Assembly: GCA_934162625.1 (NCBI GenBank)
Contig: CAKPJM010000026.1
Span: 1 to 19,099 of the forward strand
Length of the DNA stretch: 19,099 nt
Reading direction: 5' to 3'
From: an uncultured Clostridia bacterium
GTDB taxonomy: Bacteria > Bacillota > Clostridia > TANB77 > CAG-508
A program made the translations under genes and the position numbers. Below, in pieces: positions 1-7,769 of this stretch. Position 1 is the first letter of the stretch; every line of letters starts with the position of its first letter. The notes beneath the pieces were generated by a model. It was not told the origin of the DNA and did not search any database. It saw only the letters and a list, made by a program, of their open reading frames with translations.

Positions 1-722
1 GTTCTTCTAAAGAAATATTATTTAAAAATTCTATTTTTTCTTCTTCTACGCTCTGGCTACTTCCTTCTATTAAAATAACAAATTCACCTTTTGGATTATT
101 AATATTGCTTATTATTTCAGATACCTTACCTCTAATGTATTCTTCATGTATTTTTGTAATTTCTCTTGCCAATACTATATTTCTATCCCCTAAAACCTCT
201 TTTATTGCTTCTAATGTATTTATTAATTTATGTGGAGCCTCATATAATATTATTGTTTGTTCATACATTTTAATATTTTCTAGTTTTTGCAATTTTTCAC
301 TTTTGTTTACAGGTAAAAAACCTATAAATACAAATTCTCTAGTTTTCATACCTGAAGGAATTAATGCATTTATTAAAGCGCATGCTCCTGGTACAGGTAT
401 TATTTCTATATTATTTTTTATTGCTTCTTTTACAATTTCTTCTCCCGGATCTGATATTGCTGGTGTTCCAGCATCAGATACTAAAGCAATATTATTTCCA
501 TTTAATATTTTTTCTATAAGAATATTGCTTTTAGATTTTTCTATTTGCTTATAATAACTTATTAGTGGCTTAGAAATTTCTAAATGGTTTAATAATTTTA
601 GTGTATGTCTTGTATCTTCTGCTGCAATTAAATCAACTTCTTTTAATACTCTTATTGCTCTTAATGTGATATCCTCTAAGTTTCCTATTGGTGTTGCAAC
701 TAAATATAATTTTCCGTGTCAT
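1..722 (-). CDS. rsmI: RsmI, 16S rRNA C1402 2'-O-methyltransferase (partial, +1 frameshift at codon 3)
   Basis: RsmI uses SAM to 2'-O-methylate C1402 in the decoding centre of 16S rRNA. The family N-terminal motif LYLVATPIGNLEDIT follows the start almost directly. EDTRHT, SDAGTPAISDPGE and PVPGACA, all typical of these tetrapyrrole-methylase-fold enzymes, come later. About 240 codons are present; the C-terminus lies beyond the left edge. The start is ATG at 722-720, 23 bases inside the end of trmN6, with an AAGGG ribosome-binding site near 731-737. From this ATG the frame reads Met-Thr-CGG and then stops at 633-635. Skipping the C at 716 gives Met-Thr-Gly-Lys-Leu-Tyr, the expected N-terminus. 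The downstream frame has a TGA two codons before the Gly codon and no usable start in between, so the shift is needed. Family assignment is very sure. Confidence 0.93.
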
Positions 723-1497
723 TTTCTTTTCCCTTCTTTTTTTTATTATATATTTCTAAAATCTCATCTGTATATGTTCCATCTTCATTATATACTATTA
801 AAGGTTTTTCAATTTTTACAAATTCTTTTCCTCCTTTAGTAGCTTTTATTAATAATAAATTAGGTTCTTTTCCTATTTTTGGATAAACAAATCTAATTAA
901 TTTAGGTTCTATTTTATATTTTTTTAATGTCTCTATTATATCTACTATTCTATCAGGTCTATGTACCATGTATAATGAGCAATTACTATTTAGTAATTTA
1001 GATGCTGTTCTTATTATATCTTCTAAATTACACATAACTTCGTGTCTAGATATTAATTGAGTTTCATCTTTACTTTTTAATCCGGTATTATATTTCTTGT
1101 ATGGTGGATTTGTAACTATTGCATCAAAACTATTAGGTTCAAAAATTTTATCTATATTTTTTATATCTTCATTAATAATTTCAAATTTATCTTCCAAGTT
1201 ATTTAATTCAATTGATTTTTTTGCCATATTATATACTTGCTTTTGTATTTCTACACCTGTTATATGTTTTAAGTTAGTCTTTGCACATAATAGTATACTT
1301 ATTATACCTGTGCCAGTTCCTAAATCTAAAACCTTTGCATCTTTTTTTATATCCTTAGCAAAATCTGATAATAATACACTATCAATTCCAAAACAAAAAC
1401 CATTTTTATTTTGAATTATTTTTAATCCTTTATATTCTAAATCATCTATTCTTTCATTTTCTTCTAATAAAATATTAAAACCCCTCTTCATAAACAA
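700..1497 (-). CDS. trmN6: TrmN6-type tRNA1(Val) A37-N6-methyltransferase (YabB family)
   Basis: A class I SAM-dependent methyltransferase of 265 codons. Residues 57-64 carry the SAM-binding motif LDLGTGTG. NPPY at 130-133 is the adenine-N6 catalytic motif. The N-terminal GFCFGIDSVLLSDF block is typical of the YabB/TrmN6 group, which methylates A37 of tRNA. The Lys-rich C-terminus overlaps the start of rsmI by 23 bases, so the two are translationally coupled; a yabB-rsmI pair near the origin is common in Bacillota. The second Met (codon 3) is an alternative start. The promoter at 1516-1544 probably drives both genes. The exact tRNA substrate is inferred from the family. Confidence 0.87.
   Translation of the reverse strand: MFMKRGFNILLEENERIDDLEYKGLKIIQNKNGFCFGIDSVLLSDFAKDIKKDAKVLDLGTGTGIISILLCAKTNLKHITGVEIQKQVYNMAKKSIELNNLEDKFEIINEDIKNIDKIFEPNSFDAIVTNPPYKKYNTGLKSKDETQLISRHEVMCNLEDIIRTASKLLNSNCSLYMVHRPDRIVDIIETLKKYKIEPKLIRFVYPKIGKEPNLLLIKATKGGKEFVKIEKPLIVYNEDGTYTDEILEIYNKKKKGKENDTENYI
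714..716 (-). other. In-frame CGG with +1 shift, rsmI codon 3
   Basis: The zero-frame context is ATG ACA CGG AAA. Reading ACA, skipping C and continuing with GGA AAA restores the RsmI frame. The four-base unit is CGGA. Without the shift, translation ends at 633-635 after 29 codons. Confidence 0.85.
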
Positions 1498-1515
1498 TAT
1501 TTATACTTTTTTCAT

Positions 1516-1544
1516 ATTATATATTATCACATATTTATTTTCAA
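1516..1544 (-). promoter_or_regulatory. Sigma-A type promoter for trmN6-rsmI
   Basis: Read on the minus strand: TTGAAA (1544-1539), a 17-base spacer, then TATAAT (1521-1516), about 19 bases before the trmN6 start. It overlaps the ribosome-binding site of the divergent small ORF at 1543-1548, so the two directions may interfere. Confidence 0.6.
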
Positions 1545-1554
1545 GGAGTATAGA

Positions 1555-1701
1555 ATGAGTGACCATAATAAAAAAGAAAAAAAATTTAATATTTCACAAA
1601 GAAAAGACTGCACAATTCGTTCTATTAAAGAAATAGAATTCTTTTTGTGCAATCTTGATAAAGCAATTAAATCTTTTAAAATATATAAATTTTTAAAATA
1701 A
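1555..1701 (+). CDS. Small hypothetical protein, 48 aa
   Basis: An ATG at 1555 is preceded by AAGGAG (1543-1548) at a 6-base spacing, one of the cleaner ribosome-binding sites in the window. The product is 48 residues, Lys-rich and charged at the N-terminus (MSDHNKKEKKFN), with a more hydrophobic C-terminal half (IEFFLCNLDKAIKSF). It has two Cys and no predicted membrane segment. It diverges from trmN6 and its TAA directly abuts the stop of the convergent gerMN gene at 1702. A partial inverted repeat (GCACAA with TTGTGC, and TTCTATT with AATAGAA inside it) runs through the middle of the ORF, so part of this sequence could instead be an RNA hairpin. I do not recognise the family. Confidence 0.5.
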   Translation: MSDHNKKEKKFNISQRKDCTIRSIKEIEFFLCNLDKAIKSFKIYKFLK

Positions 1702-2265
1702 TCATTCTCTTATAAATTCTTTATTAAATGTTACTCCATCATCAGAAAATCCTTTATCTTTTTCTCCATCTATTAAAAACATTACTTTATTAACTTCTGT
1801 AAGTTCTGTAACTGTATTTACAATAGATTTTATAATTAGTTCTTCTTGTTCTTTTCCTAAGTTTTGTTCTTTTACAAATTCGCTCGAAAAATCTAAAAAT
1901 AATGTATCTTCTTTTAATTCAGCTTTTATCAAACTAGTTCCATCTGGAATTAATTTTAATAATTTTTCATTTTTAGGTCCAGAAATTAATAAATTAATTA
2001 ATACTTCATATGGATTACTTACTAATTGTTTAGAATCTATTGTTCTTGCTTCAGGTGCTAACTTATATTCATTTGAATCTAAAAAGTATAAAGTAATAAC
2101 GGTTTGTCTTAATTGCTCTTCTGATATTTCTTCTTGAGGAACATATTCAAATTCACTATTTTTATTCTCTTTTTTAATATTCTTATAAATAAAATATCCT
2201 ATAAATATTAAAATAAATACAATTATTAATATAGCACCATACATAATAAATCTTTTATTCTTCAT
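1702..2265 (-). CDS. GerMN-domain membrane-anchored protein
   Basis: A 187-residue protein with one N-terminal transmembrane helix (about residues 8-28) after a short basic stretch, then a Lys/Glu-rich linker and a GerMN domain (about residues 55-180). The domain shows VITLYFLD, then NPYEVLINLLISGP, LIPDGTSLIKAEL and LFLDFSSEF, the usual GerMN order. GerMN domains occur in GerM, a sporulation/germination protein, and in other extracytoplasmic proteins, so the helix should place the domain outside the cell. The protein is shorter than GerM, which has two such domains, so the name gerM is not justified. It stands alone and converges on the small ORF. A weak promoter candidate on the minus strand has TTGTCT at 2311-2306 and TATAAT at 2287-2282. 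Confidence 0.8.
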   Translation of the reverse strand: MKNKRFIMYGAILIIVFILIFIGYFIYKNIKKENKNSEFEYVPQEEISEEQLRQTVITLYFLDSNEYKLAPEARTIDSKQLVSNPYEVLINLLISGPKNEKLLKLIPDGTSLIKAELKEDTLFLDFSSEFVKEQNLGKEQEELIIKSIVNTVTELTEVNKVMFLIDGEKDKGFSDDGVTFNKEFIRE

Positions 2266-2350
2266 ACCATTCTCCTTTTTAATTATATTTATTTAATAGT
2301 ATTATAGACAAGTATTTTTTAGAACTGTTTGTGAATATTTTTTTATTTTA

Positions 2351-3207
2351 TTATTTTTCCAATATTTTATTAATATTATTTTTTGCAATTTTATATCCTA
2401 GTTCATAAATCTCATCAATTTTCTCCATGTCAAGTAAAGATATATCTTTAGTTTTTATTTTTAATAAATAATCTGCTCCCTCTAATTCATAATTAGATAA
2501 TTCATGGCACAAAATATCCATAGAATTACTCACAACCTCTATTACATTTTTACAACATTTTCCAGCAATTTCTTTTTCAAAAATAACACTAATCACCTTA
2601 TCTGCGCCAATTTCCTTTAATCCTTTCCATGGAACATTTTCTCTTATTCCGCCATCTATAAGCTCTGTATTATTGTATTTACATGGAGAAAAAACTAATG
2701 GATAACTGCAACTTGCTCTTACAGCCTTTCCTATATTTATATTATTTTTATATACTATTTCATCAGAAAAACTTCTTCTATTATTCATAGAACAAAAGCA
2801 ATAAATTTTACCATTATGGACATCTACACTTGGTATTAATAATGGCATTTTTATATCCTCTATTTTTTTTATATTTTTATTCCTTGCCGCTTCTTCTACT
2901 ATTTTTTCTATTATTTCTCCACTATTTAATCCATTAATAATTATTCTTCTTTTTATTAAAATACCATAAATTAATTTTATTATATTTTTTCCATCTATAT
3001 ATTTAATTTTTTTTGAATATTTCTTAAATAAATAGTAAATTTCCTCATAATTATATCCGCATTGCATATAAGCTAGCAACTATACTACCAGAAGAAGTCC
3101 CTGAAATATAATTAATTTTAATGTTTTTTTCTTCTAAAGCTTTTATTACTCCTATATGTGCAGCTCCTTTAATTCCTCCCCCGTGCTAAAGCTAAACCAA
3201 TCTCCAT
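2351..3207 (-). CDS. Patatin-family phospholipase/esterase, two +1 frameshifts
   Basis: Patatin-like serine hydrolases cleave acyl esters of membrane lipids with a Ser-Asp dyad. From ATG at 3207 the frame gives MEIGLALA and then CGG at codon 9, with a stop four codons later. Skipping the C gives the oxyanion motif GGGIKG (residues 9-14), then GAAHIGVIKALEE and the nucleophile elbow GTSSG (36-40, Ser38). A second CGG follows at codon 50, with a stop two codons on. Skipping its C yields AMGYNYEE, and the frame then stays open to 2351. The catalytic Asp lies in DGGIREN (Asp184). The joined product is 284 residues, normal for a bacterial patatin. Without both shifts no complete enzyme is made. 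The longest uninterrupted stretch (TTG at 3079 onward) lacks both the oxyanion motif and Ser38, so it is not a plausible gene by itself. Confidence 0.88.
3057..3059 (-). other. In-frame CGG with +1 shift, patatin codon 50
   Basis: The zero-frame context, in the frame set by the first shift, is TAT GCA ATG CGG ATA TAA. Skipping C gives GGA TAT AAT TAT GAG, matching the usual patatin segment after GxSxG. The new frame has a stop just before 3079, so the shift must happen within about 27 bases that include CGG. Confidence 0.82.
3181..3183 (-). other. In-frame CGG with +1 shift, patatin codon 9
   Basis: The zero-frame context is TTA GCA CGG GGG AGG AAT TAA. Skipping C gives GCA GGG GGA GGA ATT AAA GGA, which is the oxyanion motif GGGIKG. 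This is the only CGGG case; the other four are CGGA. The unshifted stop is at 3169-3171. Confidence 0.85.
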
Positions 3208-4540
3208 AAATATCACCAATATAATATATATTTAATATATATTTTTTTATGAAGATTTTATTTTAATTATTTATTAAAAATATTTTTTATTTATATTTAT
3301 TAATATATCTTTTTAATTTAAATTTATTTTAAATATTCAGATAATTTTGTATTTTTAAATTTTTATTTCTTTATTTTTTATTATTATTTATTTAATTATT
3401 ATATTATTTAAATATTTATTTTTATTTTATGAACTATTTAAATTTATTAAATAAATAATAATTTTTATTTTGTAATTTTTAGTTGCATTTTTTTATAAAA
3501 ATTTCGTATTAATTTTTTATAAAATTTTTCGTATTTTATTTACAAATTGCCAAATATTATTCTTGGATATTTTTTTAATTCTATTTTTCTGATTTTTACA
3601 TTTTGTCTTTTTGCCATTTGTGTTTTTTAATTTTTCATTAATATTATATAAATTCAATTTACATTTTCTTACATTATTTTTTTTTATCTTTCTACTTAAC
3701 AAATTTTTTCGAAGCTATTAATATCTATATTTTTAGTGTTATGTCTACCTTTTTTTATATTTTTTATGACCATTTTTTATTTTTTTTGCTATTACTTTAT
3801 AAGTTTTATTCTTAAACATACACTGTTTTTGTTGCTTTTTTACTCATTTCTAAACTGCTATAATTTTATTTGATTATTTCTTTTTTCTGTTTATGTATAC
3901 TTTACGTTTTTATCCTATCATAACTACTTTCCTTTAATTCCGCTATATTTTATCATCTCTTTTTTATTATTTTTCTAATTATTATCATTATTAAAAATTA
4001 AATATAGAACTTTATTCATATAATAAAGAACTTAAAATTATAATTTTATTTTGTAATTTCAAGTTCTTTAAACTATGAAGACTATTCTATTTATATTTTT
4101 CAATTAATATGTAAAAAACTTTTTAGTAGTTTACATATTGTTTTGTTTTATACTGCTTCTATTTATCCTTCTCATTTAAAGTAATTCTATCAAATTTCAA
4201 TTCATTACTTTTTTTGTTTTTATTTTTATACTTACTCTTTATAATCAATTGTTTAAATATTTAAAATCTATTTTTTACTTTTTTATATTTTCCTAAGCCT
4301 TCAGTTCCATTTTTTTACATTTACTTAGTTTTTTATCTTATCCTTCTATCTTTATACTATCATTCTTATTTTATAAATTCATATCTTATTTTATTTTTTA
4401 TTTTTTATATTTCTATTATTAATTATTTATTATTTAATTATTTATTATTTTATTATTTATTATTTTATTATTTATTATTTTATTATTTATTATTTATTAT
4501 TTATTATTAATTATCTGTTTTTTAATTATTTAACATTTAC
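3208..4540. other. AT-rich gene-free region with hairpins
   Basis: About 1.3 kb of extremely AT-rich sequence without a convincing gene. Two clear inverted repeats are seen. At 4025-4040 and 4054-4069 a stem of 15 paired bases has one mismatch. At 4106-4115 and 4130-4139 there is a perfect 10-bp stem. On the minus strand between about 3990 and 3520 there are short Lys-rich peptides in different frames, including a 61-codon ORF at 3517-3702. They have no good ribosome-binding site or recognisable motif; they could be the remains of a decayed gene or simply a product of the base composition. Confidence 0.5.
4416..4512. repeat. AT microsatellite, TTTATTA-type tandem repeat
   Basis: Tandem copies built from TTATT and TTATTTA units run for about 95 bases with small variations. 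The copy number is likely to vary between strains and to be hard to assemble exactly. It has no coding potential. Confidence 0.85.
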
Positions 4541-4564
4541 ACATATATTGCACTTTGGCGTATG

Positions 4565-4727
4565 TTAAACGGGCTGTGGATTAAGATTACCTCTTTCTTT
4601 GTCGGATTAATGAAAAATAAATTTTTCATTAATTTGTTCAAAGATAACACTATTAATTTTTACAAACAATGTGTCGACAGCCCTTTGAGGCGGGGGAATA
4701 CCCGTGAGCTTGGAGACCATTGTTTTT
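4565..4727 (+). ncRNA. Candidate structured RNA of unrecognised family
   Basis: The G+C is higher than the surrounding sequence. A long-range stem pairs GGGCTGT (4571-4577) with ACAGCCC (4677-4683). It extends outward through TTAAA (4565-4569) with TTTGA (4684-4688), leaving one bulged C. Inside, CTTTG (4597-4601) pairs with CAAAG (4639-4643), and a perfect 12-bp hairpin joins 4606-4617 to 4622-4633 with a 4-base loop. The resulting rod with internal bubbles resembles 6S RNA in outline, but I see no decisive 6S sequence. A second pairing, AACAATG (4665-4671) with CATTGTT (4718-4724), runs into TTTTT (4723-4727). It could act as a terminator or a competing fold. The plus strand is favoured because only that strand ends in a T-run. 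SRP RNA, RNase P RNA and tmRNA motifs are absent. Confidence 0.42.
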
Positions 4728-4816
4728 AAAATTAATATGTTATCTTATTTAATTAATAATGCAGGCGATTAAAATCGTCCCTACATTTATTCTACATTAC
4801 TCAAATTTAAAAATTC

Positions 4817-4860
4817 AGGACAGTCCCCTTTTGTTATTCAACAAAAGAGGGACAGTCCCT
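4817..4860. repeat. Small palindromic element with GGACAGTCCC arms
   Basis: Two copies of GGACAGTCCC, itself nearly palindromic, flank an 8-bp stem (CTTTTGTT with AACAAAAG) around a 4-base loop. It has the form of a dispersed intergenic repeat. No transposase is nearby. Confidence 0.6.
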
Positions 4861-4884
4861 AGAATTTTTTTCAAATATTTTTTC

Positions 4885-4913
4885 GGGCAGACACAGGGCC
4901 TGCCCCTACATTT
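4885..4913. repeat. 29-bp repeat, left copy (inverted with 5447-5475)
   Basis: The sequence is an exact reverse complement of 5447-5475 over 29 bases. Each copy contains its own hairpin, GGGCAG with CTGCCC around a 9-base loop. The two copies enclose both tRNA-Ser genes. Confidence 0.8.
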
Positions 4914-4935
4914 TTGCTTGATTCTACGAATAGCA

Positions 4936-4980
4936 TTTTTTATATACTAGGAAATGAGAAATTTCCTAGTATATAAAAAA
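4936..4980. repeat. Perfect long hairpin
   Basis: A 15-bp perfect inverted repeat (4941-4955 with 4961-4975) has a 5-base loop. Flanking T5 (4936-4940) and A-run (4976-4980) sequences lengthen it to 20 bp. It lies directly beyond the tRNA-Ser terminator and may be a backup terminator, a processing signal or a small dispersed repeat. Confidence 0.7.
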
Positions 4981-5009
4981 ATCATTTGATAAGTTAATAT
5001 ATCAAATGA
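4976..5009 (-). terminator. Intrinsic terminator of the tRNA-Ser pair
   Basis: On the minus strand, 5 bases after the CCA of tRNA-Ser(GCU), a 10-bp stem TCATTTGATA (5009-5000) pairs with TATCAAATGA (4991-4982) around an 8-base loop. It is followed directly by a run of T (4981-4976). Confidence 0.75.
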
Positions 5010-5014
5010 CTTTT

Positions 5015-5105
5015 TGGCGGAGACGAGAGGATTTGAACCTCCGCGGCCCTTACGAACCCTAGCAGTTTAGCAAACTGCCCCCTTCAACCACTTGGGTACG
5101 TCTCC
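5015..5105 (-). tRNA. tRNA-Ser (anticodon GCU)
   Basis: A class II tRNA of 91 bases including an encoded CCA. The acceptor stem pairs GGAGACG with CGTCTCC. The anticodon stem GCAGT/ACTGC holds the loop TTGCTAA, anticodon GCT, which reads AGC and AGT. A long variable arm is followed by the T-loop GTTCAAATC. It is second in a two-tRNA unit behind tRNA-Ser(UGA). Confidence 0.95.
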
Positions 5106-5232
5106 ATATTTAATTAATATTTACTATTCAAAAGTGAATAATGAAGAGTACATACTTGCTTTTTTATTTCAATAAACTAATTCTTATACTTTTCATTATT
5201 CACTCTTTTTTGTCTCTTACTTACAGTAAGTT

Positions 5233-5324
<92 letters not shown>

Positions 5325-5342
5325 ATATAAGTGACAACTAAT

Positions 5343-5371
5343 AGTTTAACACGCAAATTATTAATTGTCAA
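5343..5371 (-). promoter_or_regulatory. Promoter of the tRNA-Ser unit
   Basis: On the minus strand, consensus TTGACA (5371-5366) is followed by a 17-base spacer and TAAACT (5348-5343), about 19 bases before the mature 5' end of tRNA-Ser(UGA). Confidence 0.6.
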
Positions 5372-5446
5372 GATTTATTTTAGTAAAAATCACCACTTCA
5401 GTTACTGTTCAGTTCAAAAATGTAGGTGTGCCATAGAAATCACCCT

Positions 5447-5475
5447 AAATGTAGGGGCAGGCCCTGTGTCTGCCC
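5447..5475. repeat. 29-bp repeat, right copy (inverted with 4885-4913)
   Basis: An exact reverse complement of 4885-4913. It lies between the DUF4446 gene and the tRNA-Ser promoter and may form a hairpin at the 3' end of the DUF4446 transcript. A partly similar TGTAGG segment occurs just to its left near 5421. Confidence 0.8.
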
Positions 5476-5510
5476 AAAATTTACAATTGTTTTTTATGAT
5501 TTACTCTACA

Positions 5511-5999
5511 TTAACGATTTATTGCTATTTCTAACGCTTGTCTTTCTTCTTCAGATAGTTTATTACTGCATTTTCCATCTATTACTTGTTTTGCATAAAT
5601 ATTAGACATTTCCCTTGAATATATACCATTTAAAATTACTCCATCATTCTTATCATTTAATAGGGCTAAAGCAAAACTTAAATCACTTCCAGTATCTTTA
5701 AAGGCACTATATCTAACCATTCCTACTTTCTTTATGCATAATGAAATTCTATTATCGATTGTTTTACAATAGTTAACAATTTCTTCGTTCTTATCGCTAA
5801 CTTCATCTACTTTATTTATATAATTTTTTAGCATCTCATCTATATTATTACCATTACCTATTTTTTTCATAAATGTTTTATAATTTTTATTTATTTTTTT
5901 TAATTTTAATATGTTACAAAAATACAAAATAAGTAATAATATGTTCATCCCTGCAACAATCATCAAAAATGTTTCTGTTTTTAAAAAATTTATTATCAT
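5511..5999 (-). CDS. DUF4446 family membrane protein
   Basis: A 162-residue protein starting at ATG 5999, chosen because AGGAGG lies 6 bases upstream; an open frame continues further upstream to 6026 but without support. One N-terminal transmembrane helix (about residues 9-30, TFLMIVAGMNILLLILYF) is followed by a basic coiled-coil-like stretch. The C-terminal domain holds VGMVRYSAFKDTGSDLSFALALL and GVILNGIYSRE, which I recognise as the DUF4446 pattern. The family has no established function; it is often found next to parB in Clostridia, as here. It is the last gene of the mnmE-to-parB cluster. A membrane-tethered role linked to chromosome segregation is only a guess from context. Confidence 0.85.
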   Translation of the reverse strand: MIINFLKTETFLMIVAGMNILLLILYFCNILKLKKINKNYKTFMKKIGNGNNIDEMLKNYINKVDEVSDKNEEIVNYCKTIDNRISLCIKKVGMVRYSAFKDTGSDLSFALALLNDKNDGVILNGIYSREMSNIYAKQVIDGKCSNKLSEEERQALEIAINR

Positions 6000-6048
6000 T
6001 CGTAACCTCCTATCTAAACTCCTCAAGAAAACCTCTTATAACAATAAA

Positions 6049-6897
6049 TTATTTTATTATATTTAATATTCTATCCAAATCTTCATTTGAAGAATATTGA
6101 ATTATAATTTTTCCACTTCTTTCTTTAGCTTCTAATTTTACTTTTGTTCCAAAGAAACTTCTAAAAGAATCTTCTATTTCTTGATAAATAGGTTGATATC
6201 TATTTTTAACTTTAGGATTTGTTTTCTTTTTTATTCTCATTTGTTTTTCTACTTCTCTTACACTATCTCCACTTTCTATTATATACTTAGCTGCTTCGTA
6301 TTGTTTTTCTGGATCATTAATTGCAAGTAAAGCTTTGCAGTGGCCTTCTGTTATTTTTCCATCTTTAACTAGTTCTATTACTCTATCATCTAAATTAAGT
6401 ATTCTTACGGTATTTGCAAGTCCACTTCTACTAATTCCTAATTTATCTGCTAATTGTTGTTGTGTTAAACTATATGTATCTAAAAGTTCTCTTATTGCGG
6501 TTGCTTTTTCTATTGGATTTAGGTCTTCTCTTTGAATATTTTCTATTAATGCTATTTCACTATTTTTTTGTTTATCATAATCTCTTACTATTGCAGGTAT
6601 TTCATCTAATCCAGCCTTCTTAGAAGCTCTCCATCTTCTTTCTCCCGCAACTATTTTATAGTAATTATCCTCTTTTGTAACAATTATTGGTTGTATAACT
6701 CCATATTCTTTTATAGAATTTGATAATTCTTCTAAAGCTTCTTCATCAAAATTTCTTCTAGGTTGTTCTCTATTTGGTTCTACATCTATTATTTTTAATT
6801 TTTGAACAACTTCACCATCTTGAACCTTTTCTTCTTCTATTATATTGCTTACTAACAAAGCATCTAAACCTTTTCCTAGTCCTGTATTTTTTGTCAT
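6049..6897 (-). CDS. parB: ParB/Spo0J chromosome segregation protein
   Basis: ParB binds parS sites, spreads on DNA as a CTP-dependent clamp and loads SMC near the origin. The 282-residue protein has the N-terminal GLGKGLDALL motif that contacts ParA (6-15). The CTP-binding ParB/Srx domain contains GERRWR (85-90) and ENIQREDLNP (119-128). A helix-turn-helix lies at about 143-167 (LTQQQLADKLGISRSGL), and a C-terminal dimerisation region ends the protein. The length is normal. It lies 34 bases behind parA. Identification is firm. Confidence 0.96.
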   Translation of the reverse strand: MTKNTGLGKGLDALLVSNIIEEEKVQDGEVVQKLKIIDVEPNREQPRRNFDEEALEELSNSIKEYGVIQPIIVTKEDNYYKIVAGERRWRASKKAGLDEIPAIVRDYDKQKNSEIALIENIQREDLNPIEKATAIRELLDTYSLTQQQLADKLGISRSGLANTVRILNLDDRVIELVKDGKITEGHCKALLAINDPEKQYEAAKYIIESGDSVREVEKQMRIKKKTNPKVKNRYQPIYQEIEDSFRSFFGTKVKLEAKERSGKIIIQYSSNEDLDRILNIIK

Positions 6898-6931
6898 TTT
6901 GTAATCACTCCTTAATTAAATTATTTGTTTT

Positions 6932-7696
6932 TTATTTTCTAGTACCTTTTATTATTTCATTAGTTAATTTTTCATAACACCTTGCGCCTTTTGATTTTGG
7001 TGCATATACAGTAATTGGCATTCCAAAACTTGGTGCCTCACTTAATTTAACATTTCTAGGTATTATTGTCTTATAGACATTATCTTTAAAGTATGTTTTT
7101 ACTTCTTTAATTACTTGATTAGAAAGATTTGTTCTTGCATCATTCATAGTAAGCACTACTCCTTCTATGTACAAAGTTTTATTAAGTTGTTTTCTAACCA
7201 AATTAACAGTATTTATAAGTTGTCCTACTCCTTCTAATGCATAATACTCACATTGTATAGGTATTAATAACGAATTTGATGCTGTAAATGCATTTATAGT
7301 AAGTAATCCTAATGATGGGGGACAATCTATTATTATATAATGAAAATCATTTTCTACTTTTTCTAATTTTTCTTTTAATTTTTGTTCTCTTGACATCATT
7401 GGTACAAGTTCTACTTCTGCACCTGCTAAATTTATATTAGAAGGACACACGTATAAATTCTTTATAGGACTTTGTACAATTGCTTCATTGATTTCTACAT
7501 CATTAATTATAACATCATAAATAGACTTTTCTGTATTTTTATCTATCCCCACTCCACTTGTTGCATTTCCCTGAGGATCTGAATCTATTAGCAAAACTTT
7601 TTTTCCTTTTTTTGCTAATATTGTGCTTACATTTACTGCTGTTGTAGTCTTTCCAACTCCACCTTTTTGATTTACTACTGCGATTATTTTACTCAT
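6932..7696 (-). CDS. parA: ParA/Soj chromosome partitioning ATPase
   Basis: A 254-residue deviant Walker ATPase. It has KGGVGKTT (residues 11-18), DSDPQGN near 40, DCPPSLGLLT and the family C-terminus. Soj-type ParA binds DNA non-specifically as an ATP dimer, helps ParB to segregate origins and in Bacillus controls DnaA. The start at 7696 is chosen because an AGGAGGAG lies just upstream and MSKIIAVVNQKGG is the usual N-terminus; the frame stays open to 7747 but that extension lacks support. It is followed by parB. Confidence 0.96.
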   Translation of the reverse strand: MSKIIAVVNQKGGVGKTTTAVNVSTILAKKGKKVLLIDSDPQGNATSGVGIDKNTEKSIYDVIINDVEINEAIVQSPIKNLYVCPSNINLAGAEVELVPMMSREQKLKEKLEKVENDFHYIIIDCPPSLGLLTINAFTASNSLLIPIQCEYYALEGVGQLINTVNLVRKQLNKTLYIEGVVLTMNDARTNLSNQVIKEVKTYFKDNVYKTIIPRNVKLSEAPSFGMPITVYAPKSKGARCYEKLTNEIIKGTRK

Positions 7697-7769
7697 TTTA
7701 CTCCTCCTAAGAAAAATAGCTTTGACACACTTTTCTTTTTTTCCCATCTATATTCCAACGTAATTTTCT

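Noticed and set aside
3517..3702. 61-codon Lys-rich ORF in the AT-rich region
   Set aside because: It has no ribosome-binding site, no recognisable motif and composition expected from AT-rich noise; at best a remnant.
4759..4950. 63-codon ORF
   Set aside because: It runs through two small palindromic repeats and has no ribosome-binding site; a by-product of repeat sequence.
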